Of a DNA stretch of 64,000 nucleotides, positions 12,651 through 24,931 are shown in pieces (positions within the stretch are counted from its first letter, which is position 1; each line of letters begins with the position of its first letter). The stretch comes from Erigeron canadensis (lineage: Eukaryota; Streptophyta; Magnoliopsida; Asterales; Asteraceae): contig NC_057762.1 of NCBI RefSeq assembly GCF_010389155.1, forward strand, positions 38,934,055 to 38,998,054, given 5' to 3'. The translations under genes and the position numbers were made by a program. Under the pieces are notes generated by a model. That model made no database searches. It was not told where the DNA came from and saw only the letters and a program-made list of their open reading frames with translations.

Positions 12651-13361
12651 TTTTTATAAACTAGTATAGAAACACAAGTAACCACATAACAAAGGAAATG
12701 AAACCCAACAAAGTCCAACATTCGTCATGTAAACATGCCAAACTTATTAGTTCTGTACTTCTCCATGCTCAAATGAACTCGGAGTTGGCACAATGAGATT
12801 TATCTAATATGTCTAGGATTGTAAGACCACCATAAATTCAAAGAATCATCACCGTTGTAGAAAATAACTTTTCCCAACCAAAACCAATCTGCTTTAAAAA
12901 GTGACTAACTCCTTTTCCTTCGACATATGTGTACTTTCATACTCAAGCGCACCTGTTATTTCCTTAGTGAGAAGTGATAGTAGAATGCAGTTAGAAGTGC
13001 ATTTAAATGATTAAAGAACTATGGATTAATTAAAGACTGAAACCATTGACAAAACGTCAATATTCTTATAAAACTCAATAATAATTCAAGTGGCTTACAA
13101 TGAAGAACTTACAATATATAAATAAAAAGCAGCCTAAACAAATTAGGAAACATAACAAAAATAAAGTCTAAAAAAAATATAAAAATAAATTATTTGATTA
13201 TTTTCCAAGAAAGCAGGTACCTTCCCTTTACCATGGGTTGCCGGGTTGGACCGTTAATTCTCCAGCAGAATTGTCCCAGCCCAATAGGCCTATCCTTGCA
13301 TCAATGATCATTTGTTGAGAAATTCAAATTTTATAATTTGAAAGTACATTATAATATACGA
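12651..13361. other. Intergenic DNA
   Basis: No gene seen. The stretch 13210-13310 is less AT-rich than its surroundings but has no usable reading frame or RNA-gene feature that I recognise. Confidence 0.45.
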
Positions 13362-14717
13362 GTATATATTAAAAACAAAATATCAAAAAACGTGTAAAGA
13401 ATAGTATATTTTTCATTTTTTTATTTTTACCACATAAGTTTCAATATTTACATTTTTAACACTAAACTATAACACTTTTTAGTAAACTTTTTGTTCTATT
13501 TATTTTCACCACATAAGTTTCAATCTTTACACTTTTAGCACTAAACTATAATACTTTTAAGTAATAGTATACTTTTTATTATTTTTACTTTCATCACAGA
13601 AGTTTCAATCTTTACACTTTTAGCACTAAACTATAATACTTTTTAGTAAACTTTTTAGCGCGTAAAGAATAGTATATTTTTTTATTTTTTTTATTTTCAC
13701 CACATAAGTTTCAATCTTTACATTTTTAGCACTAAACTATAATACTTTTTAGTAAACTTTTTGTTCTATTTATTTTCACCACAAAACTTTCAATCTTTAC
13801 ACTTTTAGCACTAAACTATAATATTTTTTAGTAATAGTATACTTTTTATTCTTTTTACTTTCACCACAGAAGTTTCAATCTTTACACTTTTAACACTAAA
13901 CTATAATAGTACATTTTAATAAACTTTTTATTCTTTTTATTTTCAACACAAAACTTTCAATCTTTACACTTTTAGCACTAACTTACAATATTTTTTAGTA
14001 AACTTTGTATTCTTTTTATTTTCACCACAATAATTTAACTCTTTACACTTTTAGCACTAAATTTTCATAGTTTTTAATTTTCTTTTATTTTAAGGTACGG
14101 GAAAGCGTGTATAGAATAGTATCCTTTTTTTTATTTTTTATTTTCACCACAATAGTTTCACTCTTTACACTTTTAAAACAAAACTTTTATAATTCTTAGT
14201 AAACTTTTTAATCTTTTTATTTTCACCACAATATCTTAACTACTTACACTTTTAACACTAAATTTTTCTACTTTTTGATAATCTTTTATTTTAACTACAA
14301 CATTTTAACCTCTTATACTTTAGTAACAAACTTTATAACACATATATTAGAAAAAAATGTATGGGAAGACTTGTAAAAAATAATAAACTTTCTATTCATT
14401 TTATTTTCACCACAACATTTTAACCCCTTATACTTTTAGCACTAAATTTTTATACTTTTTGATTTTCTTTTATTTTCACCACAACATTTAAGTCTCTTAC
14501 ACTTTTAGCACTAAACTTTTATGCGAACGACTTTCACTTTCACATAAAACTTTTACATTTCATTTTTTAAATGACAAATGTCAGTTTTTAATAATTTGAA
14601 TAATACATATTTTCTTCAAAAAGTTTATGGCACCTTATCTCTTGAATAGATATTTTTTATTAAACCGTTAATAAATGTAATGTTCCCCGGGGCAACTCCC
14701 GGGTGATATATCTCGTT
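13362..14717 (+). repeat. Hairpin-ended dispersed repeat, unit 1 (expanded)
   Basis: Begins with TATATATTAAAAACAAAATA and a CGTGTAAAGAATAGTA motif. It ends with the GC-rich hairpin CCCCGGGGCAACTCCCGGG followed by a TATCTCGTT terminus. Two other units at 14718 and 47911 share both ends. The architecture (AT-rich start, 3' hairpin, tandem units) recalls Helitrons, but the terminal CTRR is missing, so the class is left open. This copy is about twice as long because of an internal minisatellite. Confidence 0.6.
13400..14530 (+). repeat. Minisatellite of about 13 degenerate units (75-100 bp)
   Basis: The core TTTTCACCACA..AGTTTCAATC is followed by TTTACACTTTTAGCACTAAA and recurs near 13424, 13500, 13585, 13690, 13775, 13860, 13940, 14020, 14140, 14220, 14290, 14402 and 14470. 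A longer block starting (C)GTGTAAAGAATAGTAT recurs near 13390, 13657 and 14101, suggesting higher-order duplication. It is not coding. Confidence 0.85.
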
Positions 14718-15434
14718 AATATATATATTAAAAACAAATATACGGAAATGCGTACAAAGAATAGTAACGGGCGATTTTATTTCTTTGGGCCCGTTTTTAC
14801 TTTCTTAATGGGTGAACTTTATTTCTTTTTGCACTCATCTTATATTCATAATTTTGGGCTTGACAAATTATGTTTTGATCTTTTAAATTGTTTCCAGTTT
14901 GTTTACAATGATCACTTATTTTAATTGCATATTTTTTTTTTTAAGTTTGTAACATTTTTAAGATTATCTCATCCTATTATAAGTGAACTATTACATATAT
15001 ATACATATAACAGTAGGGTGTATGTTTTGAATATATACACTAACTATCTCCGAAAAATTTGTTTGCAACACTTATTAGTTTCAATGTTATTTCGGTTGAT
15101 GTTTTATTATTATGGATTATTTTGTTTCAGTTTCTATTTTCAATGATTTGGGAAATTAGCTTTAATTATGTTTGTATTATTATTTTGTATTTTTATTTTA
15201 AATATTCTACTTTCATACTTATTATCTTTTAGAATTTATATATAATATTTATCTATTATAAAATTATACTATCTATTTTTTTAATTTATAATTGGTTACT
15301 TATTAAAAAAATCAATATCAACTCAGGTTTTGAGCAATATAATGTTACTAAAAGTATGTTGTAATTTTTTAAATAGTACGGAACACAATAAATATAATGT
15401 CTCTCAGGGCAACACCCGAGTAACGTATCTCGTT
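14718..15434 (+). repeat. Hairpin-ended dispersed repeat, unit 2 (head-to-tail with unit 1)
   Basis: Starts AATATATATATTAAAAACAA directly after the terminus of unit 1. It continues with AAGAATAGTAACGGGC and a GGGCCCG motif near 14789, and ends with CAGGGCAACACCCGAGTAAC plus the TATCTCGTT terminus. It runs collinear with the copy at 47911-48626 over about 710 bp with high similarity by eye. Two short open frames (14703-15146) fall in this repeat and are not genes. Confidence 0.7.
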
Positions 15435-16349
15435 CTTGAACTAAAAAATAAAAATACTCACAGAGAATAAAAGTACACAAGTTAAATACGTAATTCAAGC
15501 GGAAATATTGGTTCATCTGTGACATATGAAACTTTGCAAAGATTTCTTTTGACCACTAGCGAGCTAGATATTCTATTGCAAGTAAATGATTCATGCCTTT
15601 TAAAAAGAAACTAATGACAGTGGTGTAATTTGTCATGTGATTGTTAAATGATAACTAGCATTATAACAAAAAGTTATATGTGTATAATAAGATCATAATT
15701 TTAAAACTACATAATATAGTACTTACTTATTTACATTTTAGACATTAATTAAAATGGAATCAAATATATATTTATATTATAACATATTTTTTTATCATAT
15801 TATACATTATATATATTATATAATAATATATGTAAGAAGTTTTAAAGGCTTATACCCATGTATAACTATGACCTGGCCGGAAATCGAGTTTCCACACTTC
15901 TAAGCCTCCCCTTAACACATGATAGTAAGACCAAATTCATAAATTTGGTAAATTTGTCGTTGTCTACTAAGAGGCAAAAAGTCATGCAGACAATCAAGCA
16001 TTAAGAATAGAACAAATTTTGCTTCATTGACATGAGAATATGAGATCATGAAATAACTTTAATATAGCTAACATCAACTTATAATTTTGGTGTCTGTTTT
16101 TTTATGACGAAAATTTGCTTTGTAAATTGACAGGTGTATTCTTTAACTAGCTCTTTGCTAGTATGTGATTATATAATTTTGTTTGTCTTATAAAAAGGGC
16201 AAAAAGTAGAGATGCTTTTGGCAAAGGTTTTTTTCTTAAACGACAACATATTTTTATGAAAAAAGAAAACCTTGAGCACATTTGATGCGCAAATAGAGTT
16301 ACAAATTAATATTACAGTTACATTATCTATTTATTTAGAAAATAAACAT
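15435..16349. other. AT-rich intergenic DNA
   Basis: No gene or clear element seen between the tandem repeat and the copia element. Confidence 0.5.
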
Positions 16350-16354
16350 GAAAC

Positions 16355-16562
16355 TGTTGTAAAACTATAAAGAAAAAACAATAAAGAAGACAAGAGAAAA
16401 TAGAGAGAATAGAGAATTCTATTATTCATCTCATACAGAGGCTCATATTTATAATACAATACTGGCTTGTTCTCCAAGCAATAAATCTCATAATTTAGTA
16501 CAATATCTCTCTAATTAATCTATTAAGAAATATGGACATCCATTTCATATTTATCTATAATA
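16355..16562 (-). repeat. 3' LTR of the copia element
   Basis: 208 bp, TGTTGTAAAACTATAAAG to TTTATCTATAATA on the plus strand. It differs from the partner LTR at about 7 positions by eye (roughly 97 percent identity). Next to it at 16563-16576 is CTCCCCCTTGG, the complement of a polypurine tract. In element orientation the LTR begins TATTAT rather than the usual TG; both copies agree. Confidence 0.85.
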
Positions 16563-19500
16563 CTCCCCCTTGGATGTCCATTGACTAAAGACATTATGCC
16601 TCGTTAAAACCTTACTAGATAAAACCCAATGGGACAAAATTCTAGTGAAGGAAAAGAGTACATAATTCTTTTAATACGCTTGGGGATGTTGCCTCATTAA
16701 AAACCTTGACAGGAAAACCCAGTGGGACAAAGCCTTGCTCAAGGGAAAAAGAGTGCAACGCGTATCTTCTCCCCCTCATGATCACATCACTTAAAATACT
16801 TATCATTCCCAAACATATTCGATGTTTGACATATTAAGTGTCTAATAGACTAAATCTCTTTGCTTCAATTTCAGTTATTCAGTGACACTTTCAATTCAAC
16901 CTTGTGATCATTATCTTGAAAGTCAAAGGGGGCATTACAGTATCATTTGACCTCATAAGCATGAACGTCATTTATCACTAAGATTTATAAACAAGACAAA
17001 CTTTGTCTTTTATTTCACATTTAATTATTCAATCATCATTGAACACTTTCTCATAGTACATTAATATTCAAATCATCAAAATACATAAAATTTATATCAT
17101 ATTCATATCCGGATTTCTTTATAAGTTTCAAACATAATATTTTCTATTCTCGAGAACTTTTCACACGTGTTTCAAACATTCTAAATCATGAGACACGCTT
17201 CATTCATTTTTTCTCCCTCATGCAATCTCAATATCAAATTAGCTCTATTTTTATACTCTAGACGTGAATCAATACTTTCTCATTTTTGCCAGACTTTTAA
17301 TTTAGTTGTTTCCACCATATACTTCCTGCACTTTCAAGTGCTTGGACTCCAAGTCCCAAACTACTAGCGTCTTTTCATCTTGGCCAAATCATTCATATCA
17401 TATCACTTTATGTGCATTCATACTTTCAAGATCCTCACATTTTTCATACTCTTAGCGCTATCATATTCAATCAATCTCGACGTCGTTTTTATTTTCTATT
17501 CCATTTAAGTCTCTAGACATGTCACAACTCATTGAGATCTCATTATTTCCAGGTACCCGGGGTTCTCAAAAACCTTCATGTCTAGTTTTTCATCATCAAT
17601 CTCTTTTGGGGTCTTTCTACCTCGATTTTGACCATCTAAATTTTATGCTCCTTTTAATTTGAGGCTTTTATTTTGGAATCGACTTTTCTATCACTCATTA
17701 TCAATCGGAGCATAAGCAGCTTTTTGGTCAGTTAACATTGCTGGCAATTACTAAATATTCTGAATGAATTATCCCACAAACTTTAAGCCTATATTCATTG
17801 GTGTGAGGATCTTTGATAATTCATTCTTAGCTGCTTTCCACTTTCCCTAATGTTAGGAACATCTCCCCCTAATGTTGGGAAAACTAAATCATGTCAATGA
17901 AAATTTAAGCCATAAACAAATATCTCAACGATGGCTTTATTTAATACGTACATCCCTTTCATGTTTCAACTCATACCCAAAACAGTCATACTAATGTCTA
18001 GTGTAATTAGACCATTTCGAACTGAATCAAAGCATGAGCCTACACACTTCCAAGGCACGTCTATTTTCCCAACATTATTTCCAACATATTCTTCACAGTC
18101 TCATCTTTGTACATTCTGGTGGAGCAATTGCACATTCAAAACTCTTATGAGACATATGTAGTTTCTGACCATAAACCAATTTCAATGGGGAGGAACACTA
18201 TTGGCATGATGCGGGTTCATATTATTGCATGTTAAATAACATGGCCCCAAATCATATTCATTTTGCTCTAAATAATCATTACCAAATCAATCATTATTGC
18301 CAATACAATATGGAACATGCTCTCAATCTTACAAGATGAGCAATTAATTACGCAAACTTCATGTTGCGACTTTAATGACCCATTTAGACGATGCATCGAT
18401 TTTAAACACTAAATGGTCTTTATGGACGATGTATAGGCCTACTTACATCTCCTTTGCATGTGTTCCATTAATTTAAGGAATTCAATCCTTATTGTACTTG
18501 GCATATACTTTGTTATAAAGCAAATAGGCACAATCCAATAATCAATTGAAGAACCTTTTTGTTCTTTTACATATTTCGCATCATCATTGACCCGAGATGG
18601 TCCAACCGGTCTTGCCAATTAATTAATCAACCAATCAATGTCTATAAACTTTCGTTTAGACTCACATGTACATTAGTACAAGATACATGTATTACCATAA
18701 AAAAATAAAATTTCTCATGATAATAGCTCTTCAAGAGCTTTCACATAATTTAATATACACAAATATAACATTACAATTGACCAATAGTCATTTAGTATAC
18801 AATTCAGTTTGCAAATAATTTATCATCGATCACCTATGAAGTCTGTCGCCATAAAAACATATAATACAGGCAAGGGAAACTTTTGGCTAATTAGTCAACA
18901 CAACCAATAGCCAAATACCAACTTATAAACTGTTTAAACAATTCCAACCAAAATAGCATGTTTAGTTATCAAGTCTCATATAAAAAAAAACCGTATATTT
19001 ATTTATTATTTTTTTTATCACATAATATACAACAAAGTCTTAAAAGTTTCATCGATCATTTTGTAATCTCTTAGCAAAAGCACTACAAATAATATATCCC
19101 GAGAATCAAGCGATCTCTAACCAAATCGCAAATTCAAGATTCGAAAAGATCATGCAAAACAATATTTAATAGCCTTTTATAACCTTCTTATAAGCTAACA
19201 ATAATATTAAGTAATTTATATTAAAAAAAATTATTATTATCTATGGATGATAACCTTTAGAATATATGTGTATAATTTGGTTATAAAGCCAACAATATTT
19301 AAAGAGTTGTGACCCATCCATTTTACCAACTTTGGTTAAGAAACTAAGTTCTCAAACAAATGACATATAAAAATGTAACGCCGGTAAACTTCTAATACCA
19401 ATTCTGTTCCTTTTAAATGCAACTTAGTTAGGCAATCACTGGACTAGATATACATAAACAACCTCCTTCATAAACAATCAAGGCAAGATACTTAGATACA

Positions 19501-20948
19501 CGATTCACAAGCACAGGGCACTTGAAAAGAAAAAGAAAAACTAAGCGGCTAACGTATATATAAGTGGTTGTGAAACTAGTACCTGTGAAACTTTTCATAA
19601 AGATAGTCAGGTAGATGTTATACTCAATATAAATGATACCTATATATAATCGGCAATTATACCTATATATAATCGGCAATTTTCGGAAAACGTTCGCTGG
19701 TCAAGTATTGCAAATAGTCACATCATGTTCGAAAGTTTTCAAAACTTTTCAAAGATAGTACTAATAATCAAACTCGTAAAATTCTGTTTTGGTATTAAAC
19801 CTTGTGAATTGAACATTAAGGCTTATTTCCTTTAATAATAAAAACGAACCAGCGACACTTAGCATAAACAATATATACAGGATTGATATTCAAATAGGTT
19901 GACCAAATATACCGCCGCAGAAGAAACAATACAAGCCTCGTAGCAAAAAGGAAACGAAGTACTCAAAACGAACTAAAAATTAACCAACACCTACTATACG
20001 TGTCTAAGGCCACGGCGTATATCCACTGTTCTCTTATGTTGTTTAAGTTCATTCTCATATAAAGAATCATGCACATACTTCTTGATTATGTATATATTAG
20101 ATCAAGTCATACAACTATAACATCAACATCGAGTGTTAGCCATCTTTACAAAAACATTTGTTATCATAAAAATTATGATCAAATCTATTAGTCTATATGC
20201 ATATGTTTCGATCCATGTAACACAATAATCATGATTCATTGCAACTAAGTTTTATAGTATAAATTATAATAAAATCATGCATATATCTATAAATATTTAT
20301 TCTTAATTTAAAAGAAAATAATTTACCTCAATCAAGTTTAAAATCAAAAAACTTCTATCGATTCATGGAATAAATAAATATATAGAAGATCGAGATCGTA
20401 CGTACCTCAAAGCTTATTGGCCATAGCTTTACCCCAATGGTTATAGTTTCCGAAAACTTACCAAAATCAAATCTTGATCACGTCTTTGTCAGTTTGTCTC
20501 CATTACTTTTTAAGCTACCTGTATAACTCTAATAAAAATAACTGATCCACCAACCATCTTAAATCGTAAATACGAAACGAAAGAAACATGGATTACTAAA
20601 TATTATCATTGGTACATGGCTGATATAATTAGATACACAAGTACTGAATTTAATATATTGCCTTTACTATTTAAATAAAGAATGTATGTAACAATTTCAA
20701 TTAATCGATTTTTCTTTTTCTTTTTTTTTTCAAAACCAATTGTAAAATCAATACGGTTAAAGTATGGATGCAGAAAAAAAAAGTCCCAAAAGATTTAAAG
20801 CACCATAGATTAATAAATAATCAATCAAGTGTGAATCTAATGATCAAGATATATTATCATTATGAGTGAAAGTTTTTACTACCGATCAAATTCATAACTC
20901 AGATCAAAAACATGGTCGGCTAGAAAGAAATTTTTTTTTTATTATTAG

Positions 20949-20971
20949 GTTAGAGACTCGTGCTGATAACG
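20949..20971 (-). other. Probable primer-binding site of the copia element
   Basis: Directly inside the 5' LTR, the minus strand reads CGTTATCAGCACGAGTCTCT, a sequence that commonly follows the 5' LTR in plant copia elements. The priming tRNA was not identified. Confidence 0.6.
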
Positions 20972-21179
20972 TGTTGTAAAACTATAAAGAAGAAACAATA
21001 AAGAAGACAAGAGAAAATAGAGAGAATGGAGAATTCTATTATTCATCTCATACATAGGCTCATATTTATAATACAATACTGGCTTGTTCTCCAAGCAATA
21101 AATCTCATAATCTAGTACAATATCTCTCTAATTAATCTATTAAGGAATATGAACATCCATTCCATATTTATCTATAATA
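20972..21179 (-). repeat. 5' LTR of the copia element
   Basis: 208 bp, starting TGTTGTAAAACTATAAAG on the plus strand and ending TCTATAATA next to the gaaac duplication. Nearly identical to 16355-16562. Confidence 0.85.
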
Positions 21180-21317
21180 GAAACAACGACAGCGAATCCA
21201 AGATAATTCTTGAGGCCGAACTATATATGGAAAAGGCAAAAAAAGGTAAAAAAAGAAATTAAAAATAAAAAAATAAAAAATAAATGAAAGGCAAACCTAC
21301 TATAAGTATTAGGAAGA

Positions 21318-21898
21318 CTAGAGTGGTGCCCGCGTGTTGCAGCGGCGACGGTCTATAACGCTTTAGACACCGTCGGTTATAGCGTTCAGTTTACTTTCAT
21401 GAGATGCGCCAATGCATGATCTAACCATATATATCATTCTAAAAATAAGTCACGGATTAGGTGCAAAAAAATAATGAAGTGCAAACACTAACCATGAAAA
21501 ATAACCACTTACAATTGTAGGGGAGGAGACCAAAGCAATTAAAAAAAATAAATATTCAAATATTAAAATTTAATATAAATATACAAATGACATAATTGGT
21601 TCGTAATTTCGTGAATTATGAAAAGGTAATTATTGTTTAAACATTTTGTAATATAATCTATGATAATTAAGATGTTTTTTCTTATCCGTAGCAATACCTT
21701 CAGCAATAATTTTAGAGTTAATGGAGATTTTATAACAATATGGGTTTTAGGTAATTGTGGGGTTTTTATTAAGGGTAATTTCAGAATTTCAAGGATAAGG
21801 TGTGTGGTGTTAGTTTGCATGTATAAGGTATATTAGGTAATTTAAAGGTAGAAAGTTAAATGGGGGATGTGGTAGTTTATTTATATAGATAGTATAGA
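21318..21898 (-). mobile_element. Non-autonomous Helitron
   Basis: On the minus strand it begins TCTATACTATCTATATAAA (host A at 21899) and ends CTAG (21318-21321). A GC-rich terminal region GCCCGCGTGTTGCAGCGGCG lies close to the 3' end. No coding capacity: the 85-codon frame at 21563-21820 is AT-rich and without domain. The host base outside the 3' end fits the A/T rule. Confidence 0.7.
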
Positions 21899-22016
21899 TT
21901 AAAAACGTTATTTTCAAATTATGTAAATTGTGATTATTACCGCTGGTAAAAACTGGTTAATGTTATGTTGTGTATTTTTATCTCTTCAATTTATCAATGT
22001 GCTAATTTTTTTTAAT

Positions 22017-22160
22017 TGATAGCTTTATTATTATTCATATGATAATATAAAATATAACAATTGATAGCTTTATTATTATTCATAATTTTGCTTCATTGAC
22101 ATGAGAATAAAAAATATAATAATTGATAGCTTTATTATTATTCATATGATAATATAAAAA
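22017..22160 (+). repeat. AT-rich direct repeat, three copies of about 60 bp
   Basis: TTGATAGCTTTATTATTATT recurs at about 22017, 22061 and 22124. Two of the copies continue CATATGATAATATAAAA. Local duplication with no function inferred. Confidence 0.75.
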
Positions 22161-22399
22161 ACTGTCAAAAAATGATGTGAATAATAAAATTATGGTTTAT
22201 TAATATATGATATTCATCAAATATGGCATGATTAAAAAACATAAGTTTATTATAAATTATAAAAATATTTTTTATAATATATATTTAATAAGATAGGTTG
22301 CTATATAAATATAATTAAACAACATATAAGTGTGAACATAATATAATTATAAATAAATATAATATAATATATAATTTATAAATATTATTATTATTATTA

Positions 22400-22520
22400 T
22401 CTATATACATAATAAAATAATAGTTATCCTGACTTTTTAAAGGCATCCACCTCAAATTAAAATTATCTTTAAACATGCCACATAAGATTTATCCTACGTG
22501 GCACCTTCATATTTTTTTCA
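22400..22520 (+). mobile_element. Helitron 5' end fragment
   Basis: Starts TCTATATACATAATAAAAT after a host A. It shares with the complete Helitron at 23060 the downstream block GCCACATA(A/G)GATT..CCTACGTGGCA. No matching 3' end could be assigned before the next Helitron, so it is either truncated or the outer part of a nested pair. Confidence 0.55.
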
Positions 22521-22834
22521 CACTAATAGATTTTCATTAAATGATATAATATAATTATACATATATTTTAAATATGACATATAGAAAAAGCACATATATA
22601 TATAATTTATATTTATATAAATCAAACATATATAGAAAATCACGACTAATATTGCATGACATTTTTTAACTTTTTTATTTTAACTATAAACACTTCATAA
22701 TTGATGACTTATAATCCATGATATTTTATTACCTTTTTTTTTTTTTTTTCATTTTCTATTTACTATGTACACTTCATAATTAAACTATATATATTACGTT
22801 GACCACGTACACCCCAAATTACATAGTCCTTTAT

Positions 22835-23045
22835 AATAATCTATCTATACATATATTATATTTCACAGTTTTCTTCGTTATTAATTTATCATAATCATGA
22901 AGTATTTTTCAATTAGTTTTAATTTATAAAGTTATTCTTAATAATCTATCTATAAATATATTATGTTTCACAGTTTTCTTCGTTGTTAATTTATCATAAT
23001 CATGAAGTATTTTTCAATTGGTTTTTAATTTATAAAATTATTCTT
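22835..23045 (+). repeat. 105-bp tandem duplication
   Basis: Two adjacent units beginning AATAATCTATCTATA and ending TTATTCTT (22835-22939 and 22940-23045), differing at only a few positions. Confidence 0.85.
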
Positions 23046-23059
23046 CTGCCGTATACCAA

Positions 23060-24098
23060 TCTATATATATATATTAAAACAGTAAAAATCCTAGCCTTTT
23101 AAACCCCTCTTTCAACCTAAAGCTAGCTTTAAACATTGCCACATAGGATTGTATCCTACGTGGCATCTCCGTACTTTTTTTTACAATATTTATCTTATAA
23201 CCTAAATTTATTCTCAAACCAATGTAATTTATTTTATTAAATATAACATAAATTATTAAATCAAAACTATATACACAAAATTAAAAAAAAAACCTCAAAA
23301 CCCATATTAAGATATAAGAAGACGTCCAATATATCTATTAATTTGGCAACGATATTTGACATAAATGATATTATTTATTAAAATATATACAACTTTGAAG
23401 ACTATATCAAATTTTAAAATTTATTTAAAAATATTATTAGGTTATACACAACCAAACAATTTTGTTGTTTCTCCTTCATTCTCTTGGCCGAAACCTTAAC
23501 CAAAATTGGTTATTTTAGCCACAAAAAAAAGTCTATTTTATAATGATAATAATAGTTATTTTGAGTTTTACGAATGAATTTCTTGATTGTTGGAGATAAA
23601 ATACTTTATTTCCTAATTGTGTTTAGGATTATTTTTTTCGTCACTACATAAGGTTTTTTCTCCATCTTTTCAACATAACTGAAAACAAAAACTATAATGA
23701 TTTTCTCTTATTTATCTTATTAGTTTTTTACTTATTCGTATTGTATTTATGTGTATTTTATATGACTAAATTTTTGTCATGTTTAGTTTTTTTACTTTGT
23801 ATATATTATTTCGTTTGATGAATATATAAATATCATGCTACATTATTGATTTACGTTTGATTTGTTGATGATATCAAAATATCTTAGGTTAAATGTTGGT
23901 GTGTAATCACTATAGTAGGTTTAGTGAATGTGATATCGACATGTCCGAAAAGACAAAAGATGACCAGAGTAATCCAGGAATTAACTATTAACTACAACAT
24001 AATCAATTTCAACATAATAAGCCTATAGAATAGCTATTTATTAATGCATAAAATAACCTTTTTAACTAGCCACGCATCGCGCGAGGTAAAATATCTAG
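23060..24098 (+). mobile_element. Non-autonomous Helitron, about 1.04 kb
   Basis: Starts TCTATATATATATATTAAAA after host A (23059) and ends ATATCTAG before host T (24099). The 3' end carries an imperfect hairpin within CCACGCATCGCGCGAGG. A subterminal GCCACATAGGATT..CCTACGTGGCA motif matches the fragment at 22400. No Rep or helicase reading frame, so it depended on another element to move. Confidence 0.8.
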
Positions 24099-24549
24099 TG
24101 TATATATATAATATTATGTAAATCAAACATATAAAGTAGATAGATATTGTTAACATTAATTAAATTAAATACTAAATACACGATATTCTTAAATAATATT
24201 TAACAATTTTTAATATTAGGCATGAAATAAAATTGAATTGAATTTTAAAATAACTAAAAATAAGCAAAAGCTCTAACATATTGACAAGTAAGCAAAAATC
24301 TCACTTGTCATTTAAAAAATAGTGCCATGTAAGCTATTTCATATCTTCTCTTAGTTATATAAAGAGGTACGTTAATTGTTTTATGTGGTGATAATTTAAA
24401 CACTAGTAATTTTTGAAAAAATAATTCTGAAGTTTTTAAATTTAATGCACTGTCAAAACAAAATTTATAATTCATACAAACGAATGCAAATAAATAAAAC
24501 TGAAGCTGTAAATAGTTTTAGATAGGACAAATTTATAAACTTTAGGATT
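24099..24549. other. AT-rich DNA with a possible Helitron 5' end
   Basis: Near 24350-24366 the minus strand reads CTCTTTATATAACTAAGAG, like the 5' ends of the minus-strand Helitrons at 43869 and 47233. A full element could not be delimited. Confidence 0.35.
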
Positions 24550-24554
24550 CTCAA

Positions 24555-24926
24555 TGTTGGTGTTACCCACCCAACATTACTACGGAGCCTACACGCAGAC
24601 TACCCTACATCCGACTATTATGGAAAGGATATACATTCTTCCAATATGAAGATCTGCAATTATCTCTAATGCAGTTGGTTACACGGAGGATAGCTACGAA
24701 TTTCCTCAAAAGAAGGCAATAGGGGAAAACCCTAGTTGGAGGACAAGACACTTTTACCCTATAAAAAGGGACACAACATACGGTTCACGATCATTCTCTC
24801 TACACTCACAATACACATACTATACATAGTTGGCGTACAAAAGGTTCTCATACAAGGGAATCGCCAACATACAATCGCAAACCCCTCATCCTCTCCGTTC
24901 TAGGACCCCGGTTCGGTGTAGAAACA
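24555..24926 (+). mobile_element. Solo LTR with 5-bp duplication
   Basis: Begins TGTTGGTGTTACCC and ends GTGTAGAAACA, with perfect flanking ctcaa (24550-24554 and 24927-24931). A promoter-like CTATAAAAAGGG lies near 24760, as expected inside an LTR. It is 372 bp with no internal region or second LTR, so it reads as a recombined solo LTR. Superfamily not determined; the orientation assumes the TATA-like motif is functional. Confidence 0.8.
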
Positions 24927-24931
24927 CTCAA

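Larger units (their letters stand above)
16355..21179 (-). mobile_element. Decayed Ty1-copia LTR retrotransposon, nearly full length
   Basis: Two 208-bp LTRs bound a 4.8-kb element, with a perfect 5-bp duplication gaaac at 16350-16354 and 21180-21184. The primer-binding region lies inside the right LTR and the purine tract inside the left LTR, so the element points to the minus strand. Its length matches small copia lineages. The coding region is broken by many stops and no long frame survives. One minus-strand reading near 17866-17886 still gives FPTLGGD, followed by decayed text resembling the linker after integrase in the Ale-like copia lineage. The lineage call is from memory of that motif. 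It cannot transpose on its own. Confidence 0.85.

Noticed and set aside
13400..14530. Regular repeat considered as a CRISPR-like array
   Set aside because: Units are degenerate and contiguous without unique spacers, and the genome is a plant's; it is a minisatellite.
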